From contig JAUQZE010000018.1 of NCBI GenBank assembly GCA_030587365.1, positions 62,001 through 126,000 on the forward strand: a stretch of 64,000 nt of DNA, given 5' to 3'. The notes under the pieces were generated by a model. That model did not search any database, was not told the origin of the DNA, and saw only the letters and a program-made list of their open reading frames with translations. The translations under genes were made by a program, and so were the position numbers. This document shows positions 16,839-26,415 of this stretch, piece after piece (position 1 is the stretch's first letter; each line of letters begins with the position of its first letter). The DNA is from Candidatus Freyarchaeota archaeon. GTDB lineage: Archaea > Asgardarchaeota > Jordiarchaeia > Jordiarchaeales > Jordiarchaeaceae.

Positions 16839-17138
16839 GTGAGAAAAGTATTGAGAGAACTAGAAGAGATTTTTGGTAGCCAAGCCCAAACCCGAGTGTT
16901 GCAGTTCCTACTCGAAAATAAAGGTAAAGCCTTCAACCTATCGGAAATCGCAGAACGTGAAAAAGTAGCTCACAGCACCGTGGGCAGAGTCATAAAACAA
17001 CTTTTAGACCAAGATTTAGTTGAAGAAATAACAAGATGGAAACAGATGAGAATCGTTAGGATAAACGAGGAAAATGAAAAAACGAAAATCCTACTAAAGT
17101 TTCTAGAGGATGTAAAAAAGCTAAAAAAACCTCGTTAA
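16839..17138 (+). CDS. Small winged-helix DNA-binding protein
   Basis: A 99-residue winged-helix protein. Residues 10-75 form the HTH (GSQAQTRVLQFLLENKGKAFNLSEIAEREKVAHSTVGRVIKQLLDQDLVEEI); the C-terminus is a short basic helix ending KKLKKPR. The start is GTG, 4 bp after the pyrH stop. Probably a transcription regulator; target and signal unknown. Confidence 0.75.
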   Translation: MRKVLRELEEIFGSQAQTRVLQFLLENKGKAFNLSEIAEREKVAHSTVGRVIKQLLDQDLVEEITRWKQMRIVRINEENEKTKILLKFLEDVKKLKKPR

Positions 17139-17252
17139 AATATCACAAAAATAACCAATATAATAGATGCTCATTGAATACTACCAATAGTTGGCAAGTT
17201 ATTTTTGTCAAATTGAAAATGCATATAATTCTTCGAAAAAATATTAATATAT

Positions 17253-18023
17253 ATGGTAAAAATATTTTTCGACGAATCACACAATGAGCGAATTACAATT
17301 GATAAAATCGAGAGAACAGTAGCTCTTCTTACAAATGGCATGAACTTCTTTTCTATAAGAACACGCCCCATCCGGTTAGGCGTTTTAATGGATTGCGATA
17401 TCCTAATTATAGGAAACCCATTTGGCGATCAGGAAGCTTTTGCAGCTGCGGAAGTAGAAGATATCACCCGATTTGTCGAGGAGGGAGGAAAAGTTATCAT
17501 TGCAATTGGGCGTGGAGTCACCAGGGACGGTGGATTTATTAAACTACTCAAAAATTTTGGAGTAATAGATTACAAGGGCTTCCTAATAAATGAGAGACTA
17601 AAAATCACCTGGCAAAGCACACACCCTCTATTAAGAAATGTGGGAGAACTCGGTGCAAGCGGAGGATATACTGTAGAGCCCAACGTAGAGGTAATCGTGA
17701 ATAGAGTCAGAAAGGACACCACAAAATACAAACAAAACATAAGCGAATCCGTTAAACTGGTAAAAACCTACGAAATCATAACTCCAGTACTAGTTTGCTC
17801 CAAGCTAGGAAAAGGAGTGTTTGTAGGAACCGGTGAAATCAATTTCACAAAGCCATACCTGCAGTTTCTCAAAAATCTCTTTCAGTATTTAATAAACTTC
17901 GACAAGATTAAAGAAACAGAAAATGAGCAACACTTTTTCTGCCCAATGTGCGGAATTCTCCTCCCGAGTTCGGCTAGATTCTGCCCACAATGCGGAACCG
18001 CTCTAGACCGAATTCGACGATAA
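17253..18023 (+). CDS. GATase-like (IFT52/GldG-type fold) protein with C-terminal zinc ribbon
   Basis: 256 residues, not assigned to a characterised function. Residues 1-190 resemble the class I glutamine-amidotransferase-like fold used by GldG/DUF4350/IFT52 proteins: an N-terminal FFDESHNE, DCDILIIGNPFGDQEAF, FVEEGGKVIIAIGRG, and HPLLRNVG, with no catalytic cysteine visible at the expected elbow. A zinc ribbon closes the protein (CPMCGILLPSSARFCPQCG, about 230-248). No signal peptide or membrane helix. A binding or scaffolding role is more likely than an enzymatic one, but this is inference from the fold. Confidence 0.6.
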   Translation: MVKIFFDESHNERITIDKIERTVALLTNGMNFFSIRTRPIRLGVLMDCDILIIGNPFGDQEAFAAAEVEDITRFVEEGGKVIIAIGRGVTRDGGFIKLLKNFGVIDYKGFLINERLKITWQSTHPLLRNVGELGASGGYTVEPNVEVIVNRVRKDTTKYKQNISESVKLVKTYEIITPVLVCSKLGKGVFVGTGEINFTKPYLQFLKNLFQYLINFDKIKETENEQHFFCPMCGILLPSSARFCPQCGTALDRIRR

Positions 18024-18085
18024 TTTTTTGGTTAATCGATCCCGAAAAACTAGGAAAAAGGGATTGAAACCAAAACAAAAAAAGT

Positions 18086-18224
18086 TGGTGCAGGGCGAGA
18101 GAATTCCGGAAGATTACTTCAACCCTCTTTCGAACTCTCGTACCCCTACGGGACCGGATGGCTTAACCATCTAGCTAATTTTGGATCTTGAGTCCGGCGC
18201 TGTTAACCACTTAGCTAGCCCTGC
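18086..18224 (-). tRNA. tRNA-Leu (CAA) with canonical and T-loop introns
   Basis: Minus strand. Acceptor GCAGGGC pairs with GCCCTGC, A73, and an encoded CCA (18086-18088). Anticodon stem CCGGA/TCCGG; loop C-T-CAA-G then A after a 27-nt intron at the canonical 37/38 site. A long variable arm (TCCCGTAGGGG) fits Leu. T-stem GAGAG/CTCTC has its loop TTCGAA interrupted by about 26 nt. Spliced length about 83 nt without CCA. Confidence 0.85.
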
Positions 18225-18453
18225 CTTTATTTTTTCCTAGATTTTCTCTAGGGTTACTGGTTTTAAATATTTGTCGGATGTACGTCTATTATTTATTCGT
18301 ATATAACAAATGTTCTCATTTATGAGTATTTAAAAATCTCGTATGGTTGTTAATCTAGCAAACAGTAGAAATATTTTATGGGTTCCATTTTAATTTGGAA
18401 ATAGAAAGGTTTTATTTTCAAATAGTTGGGTACTTTTTTAGGAGGTTTAAATT

Positions 18454-18849
18454 ATGAGACGCGGTGAAGTTCATAATAAAGGTGAGATTGGTTTAATGGA
18501 CGTAATTAGTGAGGTTAAGAAAAATCCAGATTTGTACAAGGCTGGTGGTATTGCTTGTTTCATTGGGATAGTTCGTGGAGAGACTCAGCAGGGTGTTCCT
18601 GTGGAAAAGCTTGAGTTAGAAGCGTATGAGGAAAAGGTGAACGAAACGTTAACAAATATTTGTGAAGAGATTAAGAATAAAGAAGGCATCATTGATGTGC
18701 AAATCCATCACAGTCTTGGCGGATTCGAAGTGGGAGAGGAAGTGGTGTACGTGGTTGTTGCGGGAGGGCATAGGAAGGAATTGTTTTCTGCGCTTGTTGA
18801 GGCTGTGGAGAGATACAAGAAAGAGGCTCCGATATGGAAAGCTGCTTAA
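18454..18849 (+). CDS. moaE: Molybdopterin synthase catalytic subunit-like protein (MoaE family)
   Basis: 131 residues. MoaE transfers sulfur to precursor Z in molybdenum/tungsten cofactor synthesis. Seen: IACFIGIVRGETQ near residue 37, IHHSLGGFEVGEEVVYVVVAGGHRKE (the HHxxG and HR pocket), and the closing KKEAPIWK with the catalytic lysine. A good ribosome-binding site GGAGG precedes the ATG. No MoaD is adjacent; the sulfur carrier must come from elsewhere. Confidence 0.85.
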   Translation: MRRGEVHNKGEIGLMDVISEVKKNPDLYKAGGIACFIGIVRGETQQGVPVEKLELEAYEEKVNETLTNICEEIKNKEGIIDVQIHHSLGGFEVGEEVVYVVVAGGHRKELFSALVEAVERYKKEAPIWKAA

Positions 18850-18938
18850 ATAAGACGCGGCCCATAAAAAGGAGTACTCTAGTAGTGGAGCTTATTGGGT
18901 AGAAGATTGAGGTCAATTGTTAGATGGAGGTGTTTTGA

Positions 18939-19451
18939 TTGTTGATTGGTGTAATGTCGGATAGCCATGATCGGCTTGAGGCGATACGGGCGGCTATTGA
19001 AAAGTTTAACTCGGAATCGGTTGATCTTGTGCTTCATGCTGGTGATATCGTTAGCCCCTTCAGTGTTAGGGAGTTTGAGAAACTCAATTGTAAAATTATA
19101 TGTGTTACCGGGAATAATGATGGTGACCCCACAGCTTTAAGAAAGTTTTTGGCGAAAGTCGGCGGTGAATTAGAAGACATTTTTTTAAAACTCGAAGTTG
19201 GTGATAAGAGGATAGCGCTTACACATGGAGAGTGGCCGGAAGTTGTTGAGGCGCTTATTCTCTCTGGGAAATATGATGTTGTAATTAATGGCCATAGTCA
19301 CGAGGCGTCTATTAGGAAACAGAATAATGTTTTGGTAATAAATCCAGGAAGCTGTAGTTACCCTATTGTAGATGGAGTTGTGACTATTGGAAAAGGAACA
19401 ATAGCGATTCTAGACCTAGAGAAAATGAGTGCTAAACTTTTGAAAATTTAA
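18939..19451 (+). CDS. YfcE/MJ0936-type metallophosphoesterase
   Basis: A 170-residue calcineurin-like phosphodiesterase. Metal ligands are all visible: D and H in SDSHD (8-12), D in HAGDI, N in GNNDGD, H in THGEW, and GHSH. Family members hydrolyse phosphodiesters in vitro; physiological substrate unknown. TTG start at 18939. It follows moaE by 89 bp on the same strand. Confidence 0.88.
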   Translation: MLIGVMSDSHDRLEAIRAAIEKFNSESVDLVLHAGDIVSPFSVREFEKLNCKIICVTGNNDGDPTALRKFLAKVGGELEDIFLKLEVGDKRIALTHGEWPEVVEALILSGKYDVVINGHSHEASIRKQNNVLVINPGSCSYPIVDGVVTIGKGTIAILDLEKMSAKLLKI

Positions 19452-19509
19452 AAAGGCGCCGAAAACCTACTGCTTATAAGAACCCCTTTTGAAAATGGGG
19501 AAAAGACAC

Positions 19510-20709
19510 TCATGGACGCCCCTTTATTAACGCCGCGACAAAGTTTCCAGGTGTCCCGTGTAAATCGGGTTCGAAACGGAGAGTCTTTTTTGCCTCTGAA
19601 AAGTAGTTTGATAGTCCTGGTGAGCCGTAGGTTTCTGGGAGGTCTTTGAGTTCTAATCCGAGCTCTTCTAAACAGTATTTTACGTTTAGTTCGTTTTCTT
19701 CGACTGTCAGGGTGCATGTGCTATAGACCATTGTTCCGCCTGGCTTCAGGAGTTTTGCAGCGGCTTTTAAGAATTGACGTTGATAGGTGGATGCGGATAT
19801 AATTTGTTTCTCGGTGGTGTTATCGTAGAGTTTTGGTCTTACTCCTATTGCGGTGCAGGGGGGGTCTACTATGATTTTATCGGCTTCTAGGCAGGGATAC
19901 TTCTTGTTTAAAGTTAGTGAGTCTAAGCGTATTGAAATGACGTTTTTGATTCCTAGGCGTTTCACGTTACTTCTAAGTTTTTCCAGCCTTTTTTTGGAGC
20001 GATCCAGAGCGAGAATTTTACCAGTATTATTCATTATTTGAGCGATATGTGTGGTTTTTCCTCCTGGTGCCGCGCACATATCAATTACGAACTCGTTTTG
20101 TTGTGGTTCTAGAACCTTGCTGACAATGATTGCGGGGAGGCTTTGGAAGTATATTAATCCGTCAGTGTAGAGATGGGAACTTTTCAGATTAGGAACTTTG
20201 TAGATAGACTTTGTAGTTTGTACCGCAACGCCCTTTACTCTCTGCATTATTTCTTTGCTGTCCATTTTGGCTGTTCCTTCGGCTACTTTAAATCCTGTTT
20301 TATCCTGAACCACGACAGAATCATTTTTCTTTATTTTTTCGAGTTTGATTATTCCTGATGGGTACAAGTCGGAGCCTTGCATGACGGATTCACATGCGAA
20401 TTTATCTGCGATAATTTTTTTTCCTGTTCCCCCTATTGAAAATGGACCTTCAACTTCTAGTATAATCGCCTCATTAATTGTAGAATGGATTTTTGCTTTT
20501 ATGGACGACTTTTCCAATTCTTTTAGTACGTGGCTGCTGGAAGTTAATAAGCTATTTAATCGAATCGAAAAAACTCTGCTTGGGGTTTTTAATTCTTTTA
20601 TTATTTTTTCTGCCCTTGTATTTCCATAGTACTCAATTAGTCTAGAAACCACATCTGGCGAGTAGTTATATTGATTAGAAATTTTATTAGATTCAATCAA
20701 TTTGGGCAT
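19510..20709 (-). CDS. NSUN/RsmB-type RNA cytosine-C5 methyltransferase
   Basis: 399 residues. Methylates cytosine-5 in tRNA or rRNA. An N-terminal domain and a PUA-like region (about residues 100-165, with GTGKKIIADKFACESVMQGSDLYPSGI) precede the catalytic domain. The SAM-binding motif is DMCAAPGGKTTH. The two catalytic-site cysteines are in VDPPCTAIG and YSTCTLTVEEN. The presence of the PUA domain suggests a tRNA substrate, as in archaeal PH1991/Nsun6 relatives. Confidence 0.88.
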   Translation of the reverse strand: MPKLIESNKISNQYNYSPDVVSRLIEYYGNTRAEKIIKELKTPSRVFSIRLNSLLTSSSHVLKELEKSSIKAKIHSTINEAIILEVEGPFSIGGTGKKIIADKFACESVMQGSDLYPSGIIKLEKIKKNDSVVVQDKTGFKVAEGTAKMDSKEIMQRVKGVAVQTTKSIYKVPNLKSSHLYTDGLIYFQSLPAIIVSKVLEPQQNEFVIDMCAAPGGKTTHIAQIMNNTGKILALDRSKKRLEKLRSNVKRLGIKNVISIRLDSLTLNKKYPCLEADKIIVDPPCTAIGVRPKLYDNTTEKQIISASTYQRQFLKAAAKLLKPGGTMVYSTCTLTVEENELNVKYCLEELGLELKDLPETYGSPGLSNYFSEAKKTLRFEPDLHGTPGNFVAALIKGRP

Positions 20710-20781
20710 TCACTCTCTAATCTTATAGTAAATGAATTTTATTATTCTTTTATGAGAGCTATGGAGGAGTAAAATTGTTTT

Positions 20782-21336
20782 TCAATTAGTTTTTCTTAAA
20801 ACTCTCCTCTTTATGTTCCCCCCACAGATTTCACAAATTTTTTCAGGGTAAGTATTGGGGTATTGTTTTTTACAGGATGTACAATATTTTATCCAAATAA
20901 AACGTTGTTTTATGCCTTCCCTAATTATAGTTTTGAAGGGGATGCCCAGGGTTTCTGCGGCGTTTTGTAATGAGTAATCATCAGTAATTATTGTTGGGTT
21001 TTGGTTTTCGTTTTTTAAGTCAAGCGCCAGAGCTATAACCTTGATGTCTATTGAAGATAATGCCACGCTGTCTCCTGTATTTTTCGCAGCTTTTTTCACA
21101 TTTTTAATCGATGCTTGGGTTGGTGTTCTAAGTTTTAGAATTTCATTTGAAACAGCTGAACTCAGAATCGTACGCAAGTGTTCATCTGTTACCTCCTCAA
21201 AAATGTCGGGTGTTATAAAGTGAAGAGCGTTTATTAAATTTGGATTATAGCCTCCAATTAATGCAGAAGAATCTAAAACGTAAATTTTATCGTTTTCATC
21301 GTGGATTTCAAAAGTTTTTTTTCGCTTATCTGACAT
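20782..21336 (-). CDS. nob1: Ribosome biogenesis endonuclease Nob1
   Basis: PIN-domain endonuclease that matures the 3' end of 16S rRNA. Residues 18-130 form the PIN domain, beginning VLDSSALIGG (D22) with downstream acidic residues in TDEHL, SSIDIKVIALALDL and ITDDYSLQNAA. A zinc ribbon closes the protein (CTSCKKQYPNTYPEKICEICGG, about 152-175). The PIN plus ribbon order is diagnostic. 184 residues is normal for archaea. Confidence 0.9.
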   Translation of the reverse strand: MSDKRKKTFEIHDENDKIYVLDSSALIGGYNPNLINALHFITPDIFEEVTDEHLRTILSSAVSNEILKLRTPTQASIKNVKKAAKNTGDSVALSSIDIKVIALALDLKNENQNPTIITDDYSLQNAAETLGIPFKTIIREGIKQRFIWIKYCTSCKKQYPNTYPEKICEICGGNIKRRVLRKTN

Positions 21337-21466
21337 TAAAAAGCCTCGAACTTAAATATGAAATAAGCGTGAAATTTTATCGTTAAAAATAAAGAAGATA
21401 TTTGGAAGAAAAATAGTTTCACCATTTTGAAATTTTTAAAATTAGGTTGTATACAGACAGCGCTTG

Positions 21467-21862
21467 TTAACCCTTTGCTCTCATTATTTTTTTCTTGCCC
21501 ATAACACTCCAGTATTCTACTTCTGCTCCGTCTTTTAATTTTGAAAGTATATCTTCCTCTTTCGGCTTAGGGATTTCAAAGGTCTCATATGTTTCTAAAT
21601 CCATTAGCATAACGTTTTCGCCCACAGATATAACCTGACCATTCCTCTTGTCAATTATTGGTACGTCAATCTTGGAGTCGCCTGGAAGCACAAGATCTTT
21701 TTTAGTTTCGTCGAATATATTCACTGCTACCAAACGAACTTTTGCGTGACCATGTTTGCCACTTTTTGATGTTGCGGTACTTACAACCTTATATGGTGCA
21801 TCATCTATTAGTATGTATGAGCCGGACTTTAGATGCGAAACCTCAGTAATTTTCTTTGACAT
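21467..21862 (-). CDS. eif5A: Translation initiation factor aIF5A
   Basis: 131 residues; binds the ribosome to relieve stalled peptide-bond formation. The hypusination loop is SKSGKHGHAK, with the modified lysine at about K36. The C-terminal OB-fold (about 72-131) is intact. The modifying enzyme, deoxyhypusine synthase, is at 31210-32148. Confidence 0.95.
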   Translation of the reverse strand: MSKKITEVSHLKSGSYILIDDAPYKVVSTATSKSGKHGHAKVRLVAVNIFDETKKDLVLPGDSKIDVPIIDKRNGQVISVGENVMLMDLETYETFEIPKPKEEDILSKLKDGAEVEYWSVMGKKKIMRAKG

Positions 21863-21931
21863 TTATTGTCACCTACAAACAATTGTTTTATTTTTTTTAA
21901 ATCAGAAAGTACTACTGAAAAGGATAGCTAT

Positions 21932-22387
21932 TTAGGTAATTTTAATTTTTTGTTTGCTCACCTTTTTAGGTAAAGAGATACTGAGTATACCTCCACGGAA
22001 CTCTGCTTTTGCCTTTTCGGGGTCTACCCTACTGGGTAGTTTTATTGATTTATGATAACAATTGAATGAGACTTCACGTTGAACAGTTCCCCAGCGTTCA
22101 AATCTTACAGCATTTCTCATTTTTGCATCTATATCCAACGAAGTTTCTGTAGCTTTAATATCGATATTTTCTTTATCCACGTAGGGAAGGTCTGCGGTAA
22201 CTATTAGTTCTTCGGGGTTCTCCTGAACTTCAACAAGGGGAACAAGGCAACATCTATTAGGATCCCAGGAAGGTCTAGAGACCCTCAAAGGTCTTATTAT
22301 CGAGTAGAAAGTTTCATCAAATCTCCTCTCAAATTCAGAAATATAATCCATAACTTGGTCAAAAAAATCTTTCTTCTTTTCAGGCAT
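21932..22387 (-). CDS. hsp20: Hsp20/alpha-crystallin small heat-shock protein
   Basis: 151 residues. The alpha-crystallin domain (about 48-140) includes VQENPEELIVTADLPYVDKENIDIKATETSLDIDA and AEFRGGILSISLPKKV, the closing GxLxxxLPK block of the family. ATP-independent holdase. It lies 14 bp downstream of the PAC2-family gene on the same strand. Confidence 0.9.
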   Translation of the reverse strand: MPEKKKDFFDQVMDYISEFERRFDETFYSIIRPLRVSRPSWDPNRCCLVPLVEVQENPEELIVTADLPYVDKENIDIKATETSLDIDAKMRNAVRFERWGTVQREVSFNCYHKSIKLPSRVDPEKAKAEFRGGILSISLPKKVSKQKIKIT

Positions 22388-22401
22388 AAGGTTTCACCCT
22401 C

Positions 22402-23157
22402 CTACGAGTACATTGCAGGTAAATCATACTCTTGCGATTTACCCATAGTTTCAAGCTGGTCACTAGTTCTCTGCATAAGATCCCTTGACTTAACACGAAT
22501 TTCCTCAGCATTCTTCATAAGCGCACCTATATCGATATTCATTTTCAAGATTTTGTTGATAACCTTAATAACAGATGCGGCAGCACCGGGATCAGGATAG
22601 TTGGGAAAACTCTGAGCCAGTAAAGCGAGGCATGGTATATCAAGTTTCGTACAGTCCATCAGAATGCTAGCATAAGGACCTGCCATAATACCCTCTTCTA
22701 AGCGTTGAAGTGAAAAAGTGTCAATTAATTTATTTGCAGTATCATTTGTGGCCACGGTATAAACATCAGGCTCTTCAATAGCCATTCTGTTCGGTACAGG
22801 GATTCCTCCGAGAGGTATAACAAGACTAGGGTTTTTCTCTTTTAACCATTTGGTTATTGCCCGAGAGATGGCATTAACTGCTAATGGTGGAACAGGAATT
22901 TCAGATAGGAACAAAAGGATGTTATCTTTTTGATAGATTCGAAAGGGATGATAGATTTTACTTCCATGCAAAACAATTACTGGAGGAAACAAATCAGACT
23001 CAAGATAGCCGACAACTTTCATATCTAAAGATTCTACTAGGTGAGATGCAGATATCATTCCAACCAAACCTATATCGGGGAGTCCAATTAGAAAGTTTAG
23101 TTTGCGCACCTCTATTGGAGTGATCTCAACAATTTCAACAGAATCTTTTGACTCCAT
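22402..23157 (-). CDS. PAC2-family protein (proteasome assembly chaperone-like)
   Basis: 251 residues with the archaeal PAC2 signature: NFLIGLPDIGLVGMISASHLVE near residue 16, IPLGGIPVPNRMAIEEPDVYTVATND in the middle, and a C-terminal helical region. Related to eukaryotic proteasome assembly chaperone 2; the archaeal role is not proven. It may be co-transcribed with hsp20. Confidence 0.85.
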   Translation of the reverse strand: MESKDSVEIVEITPIEVRKLNFLIGLPDIGLVGMISASHLVESLDMKVVGYLESDLFPPVIVLHGSKIYHPFRIYQKDNILLFLSEIPVPPLAVNAISRAITKWLKEKNPSLVIPLGGIPVPNRMAIEEPDVYTVATNDTANKLIDTFSLQRLEEGIMAGPYASILMDCTKLDIPCLALLAQSFPNYPDPGAAASVIKVINKILKMNIDIGALMKNAEEIRVKSRDLMQRTSDQLETMGKSQEYDLPAMYS

Positions 23158-23361
23158 AAATACTTCACCACTTAATTTTGTTAGACGCCGAACCTCCGAA
23201 CAGAGAATAATCCCATTGGGTATTAATTTGGTACTACAGTATTTTAGACTTTTCCTCTCATCAATAAGCCTTCTGCTATTATTTGTTTTTGTGAAAAGCG
23301 GTATTTGAAAGTGAAGACTTTGACTGTTTCTAGAAGAGATGGGAAAGCATATATGATATGT

Positions 23362-24870
23362 TTATGCGGTCGGATGTTCCGCTAATTTTTTTCTTATTAG
23401 TTTATTTGTGATTCCTGGATCTGCTTTTCCCTTTGTTTTATTCATGACTTGTCCGACCAGATAATTTATAGCATTTTGATCTGTTTTAGCGTCTTGTACA
23501 GCTTTAGGGAATTCTTCGAAAACTTTGTCTATTATTTTCAGTATTTTGGCTTTATCGCTTATTTTTATTAGATTTTCCTTTTGTATGATTTCTCGAGGAG
23601 ATTCCCCGGTTCTTACAATTTCGTTGAGAACCTTTTTTGCTATTTTTCCGCTTATTTCACCCTCGTCAATAAGTTTTAACATATCGATGAAGTGTTCTGG
23701 TTTTATTTTTGCTTCTGAAATTTCAATTCCCAACTCTTTTAGATAACGGGTCAGATCCGTCATAATCCAGTTGCTAATTTTTTTCGCATCGGGATACAAA
23801 TGGCAACATTCTTCAAAAAAATCTGCAAGTGCTTTAGAACTTGTGAGTACACCTGCATCATATTCAGGTATATCAAATTCCTTTACTAGACGTGCTTTCC
23901 GGGCGTCTGGAAGCTCTGGCAGTTTGGATTGAATTTCATTAATCCAGGTTTTGGATATTTCCACTGGAACTAAATCTGGTTCAGGGAAATACCGATAATC
24001 GCTCTCGGTTTCCTTTGTTCTAAGAGATATTGTTATTCTTCTATCCGCGTCCCAGTGTCGTGTTTCTTGCTCTACAGTTGACTTCCTTCTTAGAAGCTGT
24101 TTTTGCCGAATTATTTCATACTGCAACGCGCGTTTTACTTCTAGGAATGATGAGATATTTTTTATTTCTACTCGTTTGCCACCATGGAGAGAAATATTTG
24201 CATCGCAACGCATTGAACCTTGTAAGGCGCCATTCGAAACTCCCAAGTGTTCTATGATGGAGCGTAGTTTTTGCAAGAAAAGCCGTGCTTCGTCTGCGGA
24301 CTTTATCTCTGGCTCGGTGACAATCTCTAATAATGATATACCAGCCCTATTATAGTCAACCAGGGTGTAAGGTGAGCTATCGATGGTTCCCTGATAAAAC
24401 AAACGAGCAGGATCTTCTTCCAGTTGTAATCGTATAATTCTAACTCTTTTAACTGCCCCATTAACTTCGAAATCAACCCATCCTCCAATAGATAAGGGAA
24501 TCCCACCAGCTTTGTCGTATTGTGATATTTGGAAATTTTTAGGCATGTCAACATAAAAATAATTCTTGCGGTAAAATATCATCCGAGGAGAAATCTGAGA
24601 ATTTAGAGCAATAGCAACCATCATCGCCAAATCAACTGCTCTTTTGTTTAGAACAGGTAGCGATCCGGGAAGACCAAGACAAACTGGACAAACAAAGGAA
24701 TTAGGTTCTCTACCTCTGTAGTCTGCGGTGCAACCACAAAAAAGCTTAGTGTTTAATGCCGTGAGTTGAACGTGTATTTCCAATCCAATTTTGACTTCAT
24801 TTTTTTCAAGTTGAGTTGATTTTTGAGCATTGTCCAATTTTTTCACCATATGAAGGCGGTTGTTAAACAT
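23362..24870 (-). CDS. gatB: Asp/Glu-tRNA amidotransferase subunit B
   Basis: 502 residues. Kinase/tRNA-binding subunit of GatCAB, which converts Asp-tRNA(Asn) or Glu-tRNA(Gln) to the amide. Seen: KIGLEIHVQL near residue 27, zinc-type cysteines FCGCTADYRG..NSFVCPVCLGLPGSLPVLN, HWDADRRITISLRTKE, and the C-terminal YqeY-like helical domain with VNYLVGQVMNKTKGKADP-like spacing. The initiator may be the Met at residue 8. Last of the gatC-gatA-gatB set on this strand. Confidence 0.95.
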   Translation of the reverse strand: MFNNRLHMVKKLDNAQKSTQLEKNEVKIGLEIHVQLTALNTKLFCGCTADYRGREPNSFVCPVCLGLPGSLPVLNKRAVDLAMMVAIALNSQISPRMIFYRKNYFYVDMPKNFQISQYDKAGGIPLSIGGWVDFEVNGAVKRVRIIRLQLEEDPARLFYQGTIDSSPYTLVDYNRAGISLLEIVTEPEIKSADEARLFLQKLRSIIEHLGVSNGALQGSMRCDANISLHGGKRVEIKNISSFLEVKRALQYEIIRQKQLLRRKSTVEQETRHWDADRRITISLRTKETESDYRYFPEPDLVPVEISKTWINEIQSKLPELPDARKARLVKEFDIPEYDAGVLTSSKALADFFEECCHLYPDAKKISNWIMTDLTRYLKELGIEISEAKIKPEHFIDMLKLIDEGEISGKIAKKVLNEIVRTGESPREIIQKENLIKISDKAKILKIIDKVFEEFPKAVQDAKTDQNAINYLVGQVMNKTKGKADPGITNKLIRKKLAEHPTA

Positions 24871-24920
24871 CTCAGCTTTTTGGTAAACGTTTAATAGGAA
24901 TTTATTTTAAGGATTATTTT

Positions 24921-26384
24921 TCAAAGGTTTGGTTTTTCGTTATGGAATGGGGTGTTTTGTTCATAAGTGTATGCTATGCGCAGTATAGTTTCTTCATCGA
25001 AAAAGCGCCCGATAATCTGCATGCCTATGGGTAAATTGTTCACAAAACCGCAAGGAATTGAAATTGCAGGAACTCCAGCTAGATTTATTGGAACAGTATC
25101 TATATCGCCCATATACATACTGAGAGGGTTTTCAATTTTTTCACCGATTTTAAAGGGAGTCGTTGGCATTGTTGGAGTTATGAGAGCTGAGTGTTTTGAT
25201 AAAGCTTTTTCGAAATCATTTTTTATAAGCGTCCTAATTTTTAAGGCTTTTAGATAGTATTTATCGTAATATCCTGCCGAGAGTGCAAAGGTTCCCAAAA
25301 TTATACGGCGTTTAACTTCAGCCCCAAACCCCTTCTGGCGGGTTATTCCAAAAACCTCATCCCAGTCGGCTTCGCTTTTTTCTGCCCGAAAACCATATCG
25401 AACGCCATCGAATCTAGCCAAGTTTGAGCTTGCCTCAGACATCGCAATAAGGTAGTAAGTAGGAATTGAATATGCAATATGAGGCATAGAGATTTCGTTA
25501 TAATTGGCACCTAAATCCTCAAATTTGTGAATAGCGTCCCATACACCTTTTTCAACAGCCTTTTCTGTGCCTTCACCAAAAAATTCCTTTGGGATTCCAA
25601 GAGTAAAGTCTTTCACATCACTAACTAAAGCGTTCATATAACTTTTGTTTTGGAAAGGCGCTGAGGTGCTATCGCAATGATCATTTCCATTGATTATACT
25701 CAATAATAATGCACAATCCGTAACATCTTTGGTCATGGGGCCTATCTGTTCTAAACTATTAGCATAAGCTACGAGTCCGTAACGACTTACCAGTCCATAG
25801 GTTGGTTTTAGTCCAACAACTGAGCAGAAGCTTGCTGGACAACGGACAGAGCCTCCGGTGTCGCTTCCCAGAGCTAGTATTGTTTCATCAGCTGCTAGGG
25901 CAGCTGCGCTGCCACCAGAAGACCCCCCAGTAACACGATTTAATTCCCAGGGATTACTAGAATAGCCAAAAGCGCTATTCTCTGTAGAGGAACCCATGGC
26001 AAATTCGTCCATATTAGTTTTGCCGATAATTATTGCATCCTCTTTTTTAACGCGTTCAACCACTGTTGCATCGAATGGGGGAATATAATTTTCAAGGATT
26101 CTCGACCCGCAGGTAGTAAACTTGCCCTTTGTGCACATAACATCTTTGATTGCAATGGGAATCCCGCTTAGCCTGCCAACAGTTTCACCTTTCTTAATTT
26201 GACTATCGATAACCTTTGCATCTTGCAAAGCGGAATCCCGGAATAAAGAAATATACGCATGTATTTTCGACTCAATTTTATCTATACGATCAAAAATAGA
26301 ATTTATTACTTCTTCCGAGGAAACCTCCTGGTTATCTATCTTTTCTTTGAGTTCGTGACATGTCAATTCGTTATAATTCACCAT
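24921..26384 (-). CDS. gatA: Asp/Glu-tRNA amidotransferase subunit A
   Basis: 487 residues; amidase subunit liberating ammonia from glutamine. The Ser-cisSer-Lys triad is visible: K80 in IAIKDVMC, S155 in GGSSGGSAAA, S179 in GSDTGGSV. Downstream of gatC (31 bp) and upstream of gatB (50 bp). Confidence 0.96.
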   Translation of the reverse strand: MVNYNELTCHELKEKIDNQEVSSEEVINSIFDRIDKIESKIHAYISLFRDSALQDAKVIDSQIKKGETVGRLSGIPIAIKDVMCTKGKFTTCGSRILENYIPPFDATVVERVKKEDAIIIGKTNMDEFAMGSSTENSAFGYSSNPWELNRVTGGSSGGSAAALAADETILALGSDTGGSVRCPASFCSVVGLKPTYGLVSRYGLVAYANSLEQIGPMTKDVTDCALLLSIINGNDHCDSTSAPFQNKSYMNALVSDVKDFTLGIPKEFFGEGTEKAVEKGVWDAIHKFEDLGANYNEISMPHIAYSIPTYYLIAMSEASSNLARFDGVRYGFRAEKSEADWDEVFGITRQKGFGAEVKRRIILGTFALSAGYYDKYYLKALKIRTLIKNDFEKALSKHSALITPTMPTTPFKIGEKIENPLSMYMGDIDTVPINLAGVPAISIPCGFVNNLPIGMQIIGRFFDEETILRIAYTYEQNTPFHNEKPNL

Positions 26385-26415
26385 TGTGGTCCACTCTCGA
26401 AGATGAGCAAATGGT

